This document shows positions 1 through 6,721 of a DNA stretch of 8,642 bases, piece after piece; position 1 is the stretch's first letter; each line of letters starts with the position of its first letter. The notes beneath the pieces are model-generated. The model saw nothing but the letters and a program-made list of their open reading frames with translations. It did not search any database and was not told where the DNA came from. Where the stretch lies: assembly GCA_913054115.1 (NCBI GenBank), contig CAJXIS010000077.1:1-8642 (forward strand), given 5' to 3'. Position numbers and translations under genes: made by a program. This DNA comes from an uncultured Acidimicrobiaceae bacterium. GTDB taxonomy: Bacteria > Actinomycetota > Acidimicrobiia > Acidimicrobiales > MedAcidi-G1.

Positions 1-1
1 C

Positions 2-1405
2 GCCCACATCGGCGTCGAGCTGACCGACTCCCCCTATGTCGTGACCAGCATGCGCACGATGACCCGCATGGGGCAGCCGGTGCTCGACGTGCTCGGCGAT
101 GGCGACTTCGTGCCGTGCGTCCATTCGGTGGGCGCCCCGTTGCCCGACGGCGTCGAGGACGTGCCGTGGCCGTGCGACCCGGACAACCGCTCCATCGCCC
201 ACTTCCCCGAGACCCGCGAGATCTGGTCGTACGGCTCCGGCTACGGCGGCAACGCCCTGCTGGGCAAGAAGTGCTTCGCCCTGCGCATCGCCTCGACGAT
301 GGCGCACGACGACGGGTGGCTGGCCGAGCACATGCTGATACTGGCCGTGACCTCGCCCGATGGCGAGCGCCGGTACATCGCTGCCGCCTTCCCGTCGGCC
401 TGCGGCAAGACGAACATGGCGATGATGGTTCCGACCCTGCCGGGTTGGACCGTCGAGACGATCGGCGACGACATCGCCTGGATGAAGTTCGGCGAGGACG
501 GCCGCCTGTACGCGATCAACCCCGAGGCGGGATTCTTCGGCGTTGCGCCGGGTACGTCCGACGCCTCCAACCACAACGCCATGGTCACGTTGGGCGCCAA
601 CGCCATCTTCACCAACGTGGCCCGGACCGACGACGGCGATGTGTGGTGGGAGGGCATGACCGACGATCCGCCGGAGCACCTCACCGACTGGCGGGGCGAG
701 TCCTGGACGCCCGGCAACGGAACTCCGGCCGCCCACCCGAACGCCCGCTTCACGGTGCCCGCCTCGCAGTGCCCGTCCATCGCCCCCGAATGGGAGGACC
801 CGGCCGGCGTGCCGATCTCGGCGATCCTGTTCGGCGGTCGCCGGGCCACCAACGTGCCGCTCGTGACCGAGGCCCGCGACTGGGCACATGGCGTCTTCCT
901 CGGCTCGATCATGAGCTCGGAGAAGACCGCTGCCGCCTCCGGACAGACGGGCGTGGTGCGGTTCGACCCGTTCGCCATGCTGCCCTTCACGGGCTACAAC
1001 GTCGGCGACTACTTCGCCCACTGGCTCGAGATCGGGGCGGGTGCGGACGCCGACAAGCTCCCGAAGTTGTTCTGGGTGAACTGGTTCCGCCGCGACGAGG
1101 ACCGTTCGTTCCTGTGGCCGGGGTTCGGCGAGAACTGCCGGGTGCTCGACTGGGTGCTGCAGCGGGTCGACGGTTGCGGCGACGCCGTCGAGACCCCGAT
1201 CGGCCTCGTGCCGACCCTCGACAGCATCGACCGCGCAGGCCTCGACGTCGATGACGCCGCCATGCAGCGCCTGCTCCATGTCGACCCGGCCGCATGGGAG
1301 GCCGAACTGGTCGTCATCGAGGAGCACTACGCCGGTGTCGGCGAGCGCCTGCCTGCGGAACTGCGCCGCCAGCTCGACGACCTGCGGGACCGCCTCCACG
1401 CCTGA
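2..1405 (+). CDS. pckG: Phosphoenolpyruvate carboxykinase (GTP), C-terminal three quarters; 5' end outside window
   Basis: GTP-dependent PEP carboxykinase (oxaloacetate + GTP to PEP + GDP + CO2), cytosolic, first committed step of gluconeogenesis. The frame is already open at base 2, reading AHIGVELTDSPYVV, so the gene begins upstream; the GTG at 41 is internal. The 467 visible residues compare with about 600 in the family (M. tuberculosis PckG 606), so roughly 140 N-terminal residues are missing. Fragment landmarks: substrate-site YGSGYGGNALLGKKC (77-91); family signature and P-loop FPSACGKTN (130-138, nt 389-415) with reactive Cys134 and Lys136; metal-binding GDDIAW (155-160); GGRRATNVPLV (278-288); nucleotide-site NWFRRDED through FGENCRVLDW (360-384). 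No key residue is lost. The TGA at 1403-1405 lies 17 nt from the end of the convergent membrane-protein gene. The GTP class rather than the ATP class is clear from the FPSACGKTN motif. Confidence 0.97.
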   Translation, partial: AHIGVELTDSPYVVTSMRTMTRMGQPVLDVLGDGDFVPCVHSVGAPLPDGVEDVPWPCDPDNRSIAHFPETREIWSYGSGYGGNALLGKKCFALRIASTMAHDDGWLAEHMLILAVTSPDGERRYIAAAFPSACGKTNMAMMVPTLPGWTVETIGDDIAWMKFGEDGRLYAINPEAGFFGVAPGTSDASNHNAMVTLGANAIFTNVARTDDGDVWWEGMTDDPPEHLTDWRGESWTPGNGTPAAHPNARFTVPASQCPSIAPEWEDPAGVPISAILFGGRRATNVPLVTEARDWAHGVFLGSIMSSEKTAAASGQTGVVRFDPFAMLPFTGYNVGDYFAHWLEIGAGADADKLPKLFWVNWFRRDEDRSFLWPGFGENCRVLDWVLQRVDGCGDAVETPIGLVPTLDSIDRAGLDVDDAAMQRLLHVDPAAWEAELVVIEEHYAGVGERLPAELRRQLDDLRDRLHA

Positions 1406-1422
1406 GCCACCGGTCGGCGCTG

Positions 1423-1776
1423 CTACCCCAGGATCATCGCCCGGATGCCGAGTCCCATGATCCAGAGGCCCACGCCGCCGTAGAGCAGGTGGACCCGGTC
1501 GCCAAGTTGGCGCCGGTAGCCCCAGGCGACACCGGCCGACAGCAGTGCGGTGGCCCCGTAGAAGAGGTGGAAGGCGTCGGCGTCGATCCCCTCGCCCATC
1601 GCCACCGAGGCGCCGACCCACGCCTGGACGAGTACCGCGACCTGGGCGATGCCGGTCAGCACCCAGAGCGTGCCGCCACGCAGCGCCGCCACCCGGTGGG
1701 CGGCCAGGGCCCACGCACCGACGAGGCCGTTGCCGAGCACGATCACCCAGGCCAGCGTCCCGTGGAGGTCCCTCAC
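1423..1776 (-). CDS. Small four-helix integral membrane protein, family not recognised
   Basis: Predicted 117-aa protein made almost entirely of four hydrophobic segments at about residues 8-29, 36-58, 69-88 and 95-115, with short charged loops, so an inner-membrane protein. I do not recognise the family. Helices 3 and 4 each begin with a similar motif, HLFYG (70-74) and HLLYG (96-100), suggesting an internal duplication or a paired His site. The frame is open further upstream to 2049, but that stretch is Arg/Ser/Pro-rich shadow of the PIG-L gene. GTG at 1776 is the first sensible start and places the start 31 nt after the PIG-L stop, as last gene of the minus-strand cluster. No strong Shine-Dalgarno is visible; a CACAAT box lies 6 nt upstream, a possible weak internal promoter. 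The TAG stop is 17 nt from the convergent pckG stop. A GTG a few codons downstream is an alternative start. Confidence 0.72.
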   Translation of the reverse strand: MRDLHGTLAWVIVLGNGLVGAWALAAHRVAALRGGTLWVLTGIAQVAVLVQAWVGASVAMGEGIDADAFHLFYGATALLSAGVAWGYRRQLGDRVHLLYGGVGLWIMGLGIRAMILG

Positions 1777-1807
1777 GGCGCCATTGTGCCCGTTCCGGGC
1801 GATCCGT

Positions 1808-2623
1808 TCACTCGAGCAGCAGGCCGGTCCGGAAGGGTCCGCCCCTGCGTGGTGCGTCGGGGTCGACGTACCATTCCGTGCCGAATGCCGACGTGAACCG
1901 TTCGACCGGCATCGACAGGAAGAACGAGTCGGACGCGATCTGGCTGGCGTGGGCGACGATGGCTGCGAGCTTGCGGTCGATGGTGCCCCGCACGTCGACG
2001 GCATGGGTGATCTCGTCGGCCGGCGTGCCGAAGGCCTCCTGCTCGGCACGTTCCCGCCGTTCCTCGAGGCTGGCGGCGGCCATGCCGTCGAGGTCGCCGG
2101 TGGCGAGGGCCTCCTCGATGCTGGTCCGGATGGCGTCCCGGTTCAGCGTGACCCAGCGGACGCGTCCGATGCCAGCCTGTTCGGCCCAGCGGGTGCCGAC
2201 GCGGTGGACCTGGATGTGGTCCGGGTGGCCGTAGCCGCCGTTGGGGTCGTAGATGACCGCCAGGTCGACCTGTTCGTCGGCGAGCAGTTCTCCGAGCCGA
2301 GCCGCCGCCTCGTCGACGTCGGCCTGCCAGAAGCAGTCGGGGTGGTCGTTGGCGACCTCGCCCGACATGCCGCTGTCGCGGTAGTCGAGGTACTCGATCC
2401 GGCCGACGCCCAGAATCGCCGCCGCTTCAGCCACCTCGGTGGCACGTCGGTCGCCGAGCTCCTCGCCCTCGTCGAGGACACCGTCGACGGGCTCGCCCTC
2501 CTCGCCGTTGGTGGCCACCACGAGCACGACCCGGTGCCCCTCGTCGGCGAGGCGGGCCATCGTGCCGCCGGTGGCGAGCGCCTCGTCGTCGGGGTGGGCG
2601 TGGAGGAAGACGGCTGTGGCCAT
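1808..2623 (-). CDS. PIG-L/LmbE family zinc N-deacetylase, MshB-like
   Basis: Predicted 271-aa zinc-dependent deacetylase of N-acetylglucosamine-type substrates, cytosolic. The N-terminal AHPDDE motif (9-14) supplies zinc ligands His10 and Asp13 and the general base Asp12; the second site GGYGHPDH (129-136) supplies zinc ligand His136 and catalytic His133, by comparison with M. tuberculosis MshB (His13, Asp15, Asp16, His144, His147). YRDSGMSG (81-88) and YDPNGGYGHPDH are closer to MshB (WRDSGMAG, YDPNGGYGHPDH as remembered) than to Mca. MshB would deacetylate GlcNAc-inositol in mycothiol synthesis, but this protein is somewhat short and sits beside a racemase and hydrolase rather than other msh genes, so the substrate is open. 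ATG at 2623 is preceded by AGGAG (2631-2635) at 7 nt. It starts 27 nt after the racemase stop, consistent with co-transcription. Confidence 0.9.
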   Translation of the reverse strand: MATAVFLHAHPDDEALATGGTMARLADEGHRVVLVVATNGEEGEPVDGVLDEGEELGDRRATEVAEAAAILGVGRIEYLDYRDSGMSGEVANDHPDCFWQADVDEAAARLGELLADEQVDLAVIYDPNGGYGHPDHIQVHRVGTRWAEQAGIGRVRWVTLNRDAIRTSIEEALATGDLDGMAAASLEERRERAEQEAFGTPADEITHAVDVRGTIDRKLAAIVAHASQIASDSFFLSMPVERFTSAFGTEWYVDPDAPRRGGPFRTGLLLE

Positions 2624-2630
2624 GTGTGTG

Positions 2631-2635
2631 CTCCT
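2631..2635 (-). promoter_or_regulatory. Shine-Dalgarno of the PIG-L deacetylase
   Basis: AGGAG on the minus strand, 7 nt before ATG 2623, fixes the start of the deacetylase. It lies in the 27-nt gap after the racemase stop codon, so it is an internal operon ribosome binding site. Confidence 0.75.
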
Positions 2636-2650
2636 GCGGTGCGGTCCGGC

Positions 2651-3793
2651 TCAGGCGACGGCGCCGGCGGCGCGCAGCGCAGCGACCGCTTCGGCGTCGA
2701 AGCCGGCTTCGGCCAGGATCTCGTCGGTGTGCTGGCCGGCGTGCGCCGGTGGTCGCCGGACCTCGCCCGGGGTGCGGCTGAGGCGCGGCGCCGGTCCGGG
2801 CTGGGTGATTCCGCCCACCTCGATGAAGGTTCCCCGTGCCACGTTGTGGGGGTGCCGGGTGGCCTCCTCGGCGGTGAGCACCGGGGCGTAGCAGACGTCG
2901 CTGCCCTCGAGGATGGCGTCCCATTCGTCACGGGTCTTCGTCCGGACGACTGCGGCGATCTCGTCGCTGAGTTCTGGCCAGAGGCTCCGGTCGTGCTGGT
3001 TGGCGAAGCGGTCGGGGTCGAGGCCGAGCTTGTCGAGCAGTTCGGCGTAGAACTGCGGCTCGATCGACCCGATCGAGATCCATGCGCCGTCGGAGCACTC
3101 GTACACGTCGTAGAAGTGGGCGCCGGTGTCGAGCATGTTGGTGCCGCGCTCCGGGGAGTGGAAGCCGGAGGCCAGCATGCCGTGGATGAAGCTCATGAGG
3201 CTGGCGGCGCCGTCGACCATGGCGGCGTCGACGACCTGGCCCTTCCCCGAGGTGCGTGCCTCGAAGAGGGCGCAGACGATGCCGTAGGCGAGGTACATGC
3301 CGCCGCCCCCGAAGTCGCCGACGAGGTTCATGGGTGGCACGGGCCCGGAGTCGCTGCGCCCGAAGTGGGCGAGCACGCCGGCGAGGGCGATGTAGTTGAT
3401 GTCGTGGCCGGCCATCGACGAGTAGGGGCCGTCCTGACCCCAGCCGGTCATGCGCCCGTAGACGATCGCCGGGTTGCGGGCGAGGCAGTCGTCGGGGCCG
3501 ACGCCAAGGCGCTCGGCCACGCCGGGCCGGAAGCCCTCGAAGATGCTGTCGGCGCCCTCGACGAGGCGCAGCACGGTCTCGACGCCTTCGGGCGACTTGA
3601 GGTCGACGCCGATGCTGCGCCGGCCGCGGCCGTTGACGTTGCCGGGCGGGCGGTCGGGGTCGCCGCCGCGCACCTCGGCGGCGCGGTTGACCTGGATGAC
3701 CTCGGCGCCCTGGTCGGCCAGCATCATCCCGCAGAACGGTCCCGGGCCGATGCCTGCCAGTTCGATGATGCGTACCCCGTCGAGTGCTCCCAT
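2651..3793 (-). CDS. Alpha-methylacyl-CoA racemase (class III CoA-transferase fold)
   Basis: Predicted 380-aa cytosolic enzyme epimerising (R)- and (S)-2-methylacyl-CoA thioesters, a step needed before beta-oxidation of methyl-branched chains such as sterol or isoprenoid side chains. It follows M. tuberculosis MCR (about 360 aa) along its length: ELAGIGPGPF (11-20), RMTGWGQ (114-120), AGHDINY (128-134), PPMNLVGDFGGG (153-164), GQVVDAAMVDG (185-195), IEPQFYA (244-250). The catalytic residues of MCR, His126, Asp156 and Glu241, correspond to His130, Asp160 and Glu245 here with a constant offset of four, which favours racemase over a CoA-transferring member such as formyl-CoA transferase (where the catalytic residue is an Asp). 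ATG 3793 has GAAAGG at 7 nt; the longer open frame upstream runs through the hydrolase gene and is not coding. It is the second gene of the cluster, 14 nt after the hydrolase stop. Confidence 0.93.
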   Translation of the reverse strand: MGALDGVRIIELAGIGPGPFCGMMLADQGAEVIQVNRAAEVRGGDPDRPPGNVNGRGRRSIGVDLKSPEGVETVLRLVEGADSIFEGFRPGVAERLGVGPDDCLARNPAIVYGRMTGWGQDGPYSSMAGHDINYIALAGVLAHFGRSDSGPVPPMNLVGDFGGGGMYLAYGIVCALFEARTSGKGQVVDAAMVDGAASLMSFIHGMLASGFHSPERGTNMLDTGAHFYDVYECSDGAWISIGSIEPQFYAELLDKLGLDPDRFANQHDRSLWPELSDEIAAVVRTKTRDEWDAILEGSDVCYAPVLTAEEATRHPHNVARGTFIEVGGITQPGPAPRLSRTPGEVRRPPAHAGQHTDEILAEAGFDAEAVAALRAAGAVA

Positions 3794-3800
3794 TGCGTTG

Positions 3801-3806
3801 CCTTTC
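3801..3806 (-). promoter_or_regulatory. Shine-Dalgarno of the racemase gene
   Basis: GAAAGG on the minus strand, 7 nt before ATG 3793, directly after the hydrolase stop codon. It decides the start of the racemase, whose frame stays open for another 171 codons upstream. Confidence 0.75.
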
Positions 3807-3807
3807 G

Positions 3808-4653
3808 TCAGTTCGTGAGCGCCATGTCGGCGCGCTGTGCGTGTTCGGTGATCGCCGCCGCGAGGTGCGGCCAGGATCCTGGTGGCAGGTCGTGGCCCCA
3901 GCCGTCGATGACCACGAGATCGGCGCCGGGGATCACCTCTGCGGTGTGCTCGCCGGCGCTCACGGCGATGAGCGTGTCGGCGCTGCCGTGGACGACCCGG
4001 CTGGGCACGGTGATCGTGGCGACCTGCCCGTCGCGGTTGCCGGAGGCGACGGCGGCCCCCCACTGGCGTTCGAAGGCGCCGCGCGGCTGTGGCGCCCGCT
4101 CCGTGTAGGCGGCGTACAGGGCGCGGATGTAGCCCTCGTCGTACCACGCCGTGCTGCACCAGAGGCGGTTGTCGGCGACCTCCTTCTCGGTGCGGGCGGC
4201 GGCGTCGTCGGGTGCCTCGGCCATCATCGCTGCGAGCACCTCGCCGCTGGGGCGGCCGAAGTCGCGGTTGCCGGTGTTGGAGGCCATCGACACCATGCTG
4301 CGGCACCGGTCGGGGTGTTCGGCGGCGACGGTCTGGACGATCATGCCGCCGAGCGACATGCCGACGAAGTGGGCGTCGGCGACACCGAGGTGGTCGAGCA
4401 GGGCGACGCAGTCGGCGGCCATGTCGGAGAGCGTGTAGGCGGAGCCGTCGGTCAGGCAGGTCGAGAGTCCGCTGTCGCGGTTGTCGATGCGCACGACGTG
4501 GAACCCCTCGGCGACGAGCAGGTCGCAGAACCCGGGCGGCCAGGCGAGCAGCTGGCTGCCGAGACCGTGGACGAGCACGATCGTGGGGTCGGCCGGATCG
4601 CCGTGCTGTTCGTGGCAGCAGTCGATCCCGGTGGTGAGGCTTGCGGTCGGCAC
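3808..4653 (-). CDS. Alpha/beta-fold hydrolase
   Basis: Predicted 281-aa serine hydrolase of the alpha/beta superfamily, cytosolic (no signal peptide). With the GTG start at 4653, VLVHGLGSQ (27-35) provides the oxyanion HG, GMSLGG (98-103) is the nucleophile elbow with Ser100, SADTL (224-228) carries the acid Asp226 and GWGHDLPPG (251-259) the catalytic His254. The phrase RIDNRDSGLS resembles RdmC-type (aclacinomycin methylesterase) and related esterases, but the substrate cannot be named. A hydrolase before an acyl-CoA racemase could act on an ester, lactone or thioester of the same pathway. The frame extends to a TTG at 4689, which would add 12 poorly conserved-looking residues. I prefer GTG 4653, which has a weak GATGAT box 6 nt upstream and leaves a 59-nt divergent promoter gap to the acetyltransferase gene. 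First gene of the minus-strand cluster. Confidence 0.9.
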   Translation of the reverse strand: MPTASLTTGIDCCHEQHGDPADPTIVLVHGLGSQLLAWPPGFCDLLVAEGFHVVRIDNRDSGLSTCLTDGSAYTLSDMAADCVALLDHLGVADAHFVGMSLGGMIVQTVAAEHPDRCRSMVSMASNTGNRDFGRPSGEVLAAMMAEAPDDAAARTEKEVADNRLWCSTAWYDEGYIRALYAAYTERAPQPRGAFERQWGAAVASGNRDGQVATITVPSRVVHGSADTLIAVSAGEHTAEVIPGADLVVIDGWGHDLPPGSWPHLAAAITEHAQRADMALTN

Positions 4654-4712
4654 GCCGCCATCATCCGACGCTGGGCGGCCGCACTGCAATACCGGGGGCT
4701 ACCGTCGCGCTC
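4654..4712. promoter_or_regulatory. Divergent promoter region between hydrolase cluster and ElaA-type gene
   Basis: A 59-nt gap between divergent start codons. Rightward, TACCGT (4700-4705) matches the actinobacterial TANNNT -10 box and lies exactly 7 nt before GTG 4713, predicting a leaderless transcript. Leftward, GATGAT (4660-4665 region, minus strand) lies 6 nt before GTG 4653 and matches only the A2 and T6 positions, so it is weak. No clear TTGAC -35 box is seen in either direction. Confidence 0.55.
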
Positions 4713-5144
4713 GTGTCCGACGTCCACGACCGGTGCTTCGACGAGCTCGACGCCAGCCTGCTCTACGCCCTGCTGCGCCTGCGGGTCGACGTGTTCGTCG
4801 TGGAGCAGGCGTGCGCCTACCCGGAGCTCGACGGCCGCGACCTCGAGCCGTCCACCCGCCACGTCTGGATCGACGGGGCCGACGGCCCGGCCGCCTACCT
4901 GCGGCTGCTGGCCGAGCCGGACGGCTCGCACAAGATCGGCCGGGTGGCGACGGCTGTCGAACGCCGCAGCGAGGGCCTGGCGGGCTGCCTTGTCGACCAC
5001 GTGATGGCGACGACACCGGGCCGGCTGGTGCTCGACGCCCAGACTCGCCTCGAGGGCTGGTACGTCGCGAAGGGCTTCGTCCGGACGGGCGACGAGTTCG
5101 TGGAGGACGGCATCCCCCACGTCCCCATGGCCCGGGAGGGCTGA
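4713..5144 (+). CDS. elaA: ElaA-family GNAT N-acetyltransferase
   Basis: Predicted 143-aa acetyl-CoA-dependent acyltransferase; E. coli ElaA is about 150 aa and its substrate is uncertain. It shares the order and wording of ElaA: LYALLRLRVDVFVVEQ (17-32), then a YPELDGRDL segment (36-44), RH (49-50), AYLRLL (61-66), IGRVA (75-79), and the C-terminal EDGIPHVPMA (131-140; EDGIPHIGMA in E. coli as remembered). The acetyl-CoA pyrophosphate loop Q/R-x-x-G-x-G/A is RSEGLA (85-90). The frame is open from 4641, but upstream residues have no ElaA similarity. GTG 4713 is chosen because it puts the start just before the domain and sits 7 nt after a TACCGT -10 box, consistent with a leaderless mRNA. It diverges from the hydrolase cluster and converges with the ankyrin lipoprotein gene, stop codons 3 nt apart. 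Confidence 0.88.
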   Translation: MSDVHDRCFDELDASLLYALLRLRVDVFVVEQACAYPELDGRDLEPSTRHVWIDGADGPAAYLRLLAEPDGSHKIGRVATAVERRSEGLAGCLVDHVMATTPGRLVLDAQTRLEGWYVAKGFVRTGDEFVEDGIPHVPMAREG

Positions 5145-5147
5145 ACG

Positions 5148-6365
5148 TCAGAGGCCGGCGGCCCGGAGCACCTCGGCGACCTCCGGGTGCCCCCACTCGG
5201 CGACGTACTCCGAGGGGAGGACGCCGAAGCGCTCGATGGGGAACTCAGTCAGTTTCGGAAGGTCGGGATGCGCCAGTAGGAGTTCGGCGACCTCGACGAG
5301 GGCTGCCGGCTCCGCGTAGTTCGCGGCGATGGCGTAGAGCGTCCGGGGTCGAAGCGGGGCGCCGGCTCGGAGGTAGACCTCGACGACATCCACACGACCG
5401 GCCTCCACGACGAAGTCGAGTGGCTGGTCGCCCATGCCGCGCTCCTCGTGGGTCAGGTCGGCGCCGTATTCGAGCAACAGTTCGGCAGCCTCCCGACTGT
5501 CCGCCCAGAAGGCCACCGTCCACCCCCACTCGGACTCGGGGTCGTCGATGGGCACCCCGGCCTCGAGGAGCAGCCTGACGATGTCGAGACGGTCGTCGTG
5601 AAAGGCCATGTGCAACGGGCCCTCGAGATTCCCTCGGGCCGACAGATCGGCACCAGCATCGACGAGCATGCGAACGCCGTCGTAACAACGAATCCTGGCA
5701 AGGAACCAGACCAGTGACCTGCCCTGCGGAACGGACCCGTCCGGTTCGCCTCCGTCCTCCAACGCTTCTAGGAGTGACTCCAAGTCGCCCATGAGTGTCG
5801 CCACCACCTCAGACCGGAGGTCCGTCATCGCAGGCCGGTCGCGACCCCACCAATCCCAGTCCTCCCAGTACATCGCCGCATTCTCGGCGCAGGTCCGGTC
5901 GTATGACGGGCGGGGTGGTGACACGATGACGAACTCGCCGCGTTTGATCTTCTCCTGGATCTCCTCGTCGGTCATGGTCGGGAAATCGGGGTACTGCGCC
6001 ACGAACTGCTGGTAGAGCCGGTGTGTCGACTCGTTCCAGGGGATGGTCGTTGTGCCGGCCGCGGACGACGTCACGGACGGTGCCGACGTCGCCGAAGTCT
6101 CGGGCGGAACCGACGTCACCGACCACGTCGACGTCATCGACGTGGTCGTCGTGGCCGTCTCCGGCACATGCGATGTGGTGGTGGCGGTCGTCGTCGTGGT
6201 CTCGGCTGTCGTGGCCGGTTCTGCGATCGTGCCGGTCCTGGACGAGGCAGTCGGTGCCGACGGTTCCGCGATCGGCGGACCCGTGGTGTCCACTCCACAT
6301 CCAGCAGCCGACAGCGCCGCGATGCTCGTCAGTGCCACCGACCGGCAGCGTCGCCCGCCTCGCAT
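5148..6365 (-). CDS. Ankyrin-repeat lipoprotein with Thr-rich stalk
   Basis: Predicted 405-aa secreted lipoprotein. An Arg-rich start and hydrophobic core lead to the lipobox-like AAGC ending at Cys23; Ala at -3 is less usual than Leu, so lipidation is likely rather than certain. Residues 24-108 are low complexity, rich in Thr, Ser, Ala and Pro, and look like a flexible surface stalk. Residues 110-180 form an unrecognised acidic, Trp-rich segment (YWEDWDWWGRD, 166-176). From about 180 to the end run six or seven degenerate ankyrin repeats, clearest as DGVRMLVDAGADL (229-241), DIVRLLLEAGVPI (261-273), EAAELLLEYGADL (292-304) and DVVEVYLRAGAPL (326-338). The family suggests protein-protein contact outside the membrane; the partner is unknown. 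ATG 6365 lies 5 nt after the peptidase stop, with AGG just upstream, suggesting translational coupling. Four counted lines inside the gene average about 63% G+C, below neighbouring genes. Confidence 0.85.
   Translation of the reverse strand: MRGGRRCRSVALTSIAALSAAGCGVDTTGPPIAEPSAPTASSRTGTIAEPATTAETTTTTATTTSHVPETATTTTSMTSTWSVTSVPPETSATSAPSVTSSAAGTTTIPWNESTHRLYQQFVAQYPDFPTMTDEEIQEKIKRGEFVIVSPPRPSYDRTCAENAAMYWEDWDWWGRDRPAMTDLRSEVVATLMGDLESLLEALEDGGEPDGSVPQGRSLVWFLARIRCYDGVRMLVDAGADLSARGNLEGPLHMAFHDDRLDIVRLLLEAGVPIDDPESEWGWTVAFWADSREAAELLLEYGADLTHEERGMGDQPLDFVVEAGRVDVVEVYLRAGAPLRPRTLYAIAANYAEPAALVEVAELLLAHPDLPKLTEFPIERFGVLPSEYVAEWGHPEVAEVLRAAGL
6174..6200 (-). repeat. Threonine-codon run in the lipoprotein stalk
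   Basis: A short run of near-identical codons (ACC/ACG/ACA type on the minus strand, seen as repeated gtg/gtc on the plus strand) encodes five Thr, one Ala and three Thr (residues 56-64). It is simple-sequence DNA inside the gene and the part of the window most likely to vary in length between strains. Confidence 0.5.
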
Positions 6366-6370
6366 AAGAC

Positions 6371-6721
6371 CTAGTCCCAGCCGAGCTCGGTGAGGCGGTC
6401 GTCGTCGATGCCGAAATGGTGGGCGACCTCGTGCACGACCGTGATCAGCACCTCCTCGCTGAGGTGGTCCTCGTCATCGCAGAACTCGCAGAGGGCCAGC
6501 CGGTAGAGGTGGATCGAGTCGGGCATCGTGAACCCGCCGGCGCCGTACTCGTCGCGCTCGGTCAGCGGCACGCCCTCGTAGAGGCCGAGGATGTCGGGCG
6601 GGTCGCCCCGGTCGGCGACCAGCACCACCACGTTGTCCATGAGGCCGCCCAGGTCCGGCGGCAGGGTGTCGAGGGCCTCGGCCACGAGGATCTCGAAGCG
6701 CCTCGGCGACAGCGGTTTCAT
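6371..6721 (-). CDS. Minzincin-type zinc metallopeptidase family protein (Zincin_1)
   Basis: Predicted 116-aa cytosolic protein of the small minimal-gluzincin family (Pfam Zincin_1, formerly DUF1025). The motif HEVAHHFGIDDDRL (97-110) fits HExxHxxGxxD: His97 and His101 as zinc ligands, Glu98 as catalytic base, with Gly104 and downstream Asp. The central LGLYEGVPLTERDEYG (45-60) and the C-terminal ELGW are also typical. Length matches the family, so it is complete. Proteolytic activity has rarely been shown for this family and substrates are unknown. The frame is open back to 7120 inside the helicase gene; ATG 6721 is chosen because MSPRRFE-like family starts begin here and a TACGAT box lies exactly 7 nt upstream, implying a leaderless mRNA. 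It diverges from the helicase and is followed after 5 nt by the lipoprotein gene. Confidence 0.9.
   Translation of the reverse strand: MKPLSPRRFEILVAEALDTLPPDLGGLMDNVVVLVADRGDPPDILGLYEGVPLTERDEYGAGGFTMPDSIHLYRLALCEFCDDEDHLSEEVLITVVHEVAHHFGIDDDRLTELGWD

Noticed and set aside
1649..4108. An 819-codon open frame on the plus strand across the hydrolase/racemase/PIG-L cluster
   Set aside because: It is antisense to three genes with full catalytic motifs. Its translation is Val/Gly/Asp/Ala-rich with no domain, as expected for the mirror frame of high-GC genes.
3794..4306. A longer N-terminus for the racemase by reading the open frame upstream of 3793
   Set aside because: The extension is Arg-rich and lies within the hydrolase gene in another frame. 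ATG 3793 has a good Shine-Dalgarno and matches the MCR start.
5162..5187. A 7-bp inverted repeat (CCCGGAG ... CTCCGGG) with a 12-nt loop near the ankyrin/acetyltransferase gene ends, considered as a terminator
   Set aside because: It lies inside the lipoprotein coding sequence, has a large loop and no T-run, and such short GC stems arise often by chance at this composition.
6042..6296. The simple-sequence stretch considered as a CRISPR array or tandem repeat locus
   Set aside because: There is no repeat of constant length with spacers. It is explained by Thr/Ser-rich codons of the lipoprotein stalk.
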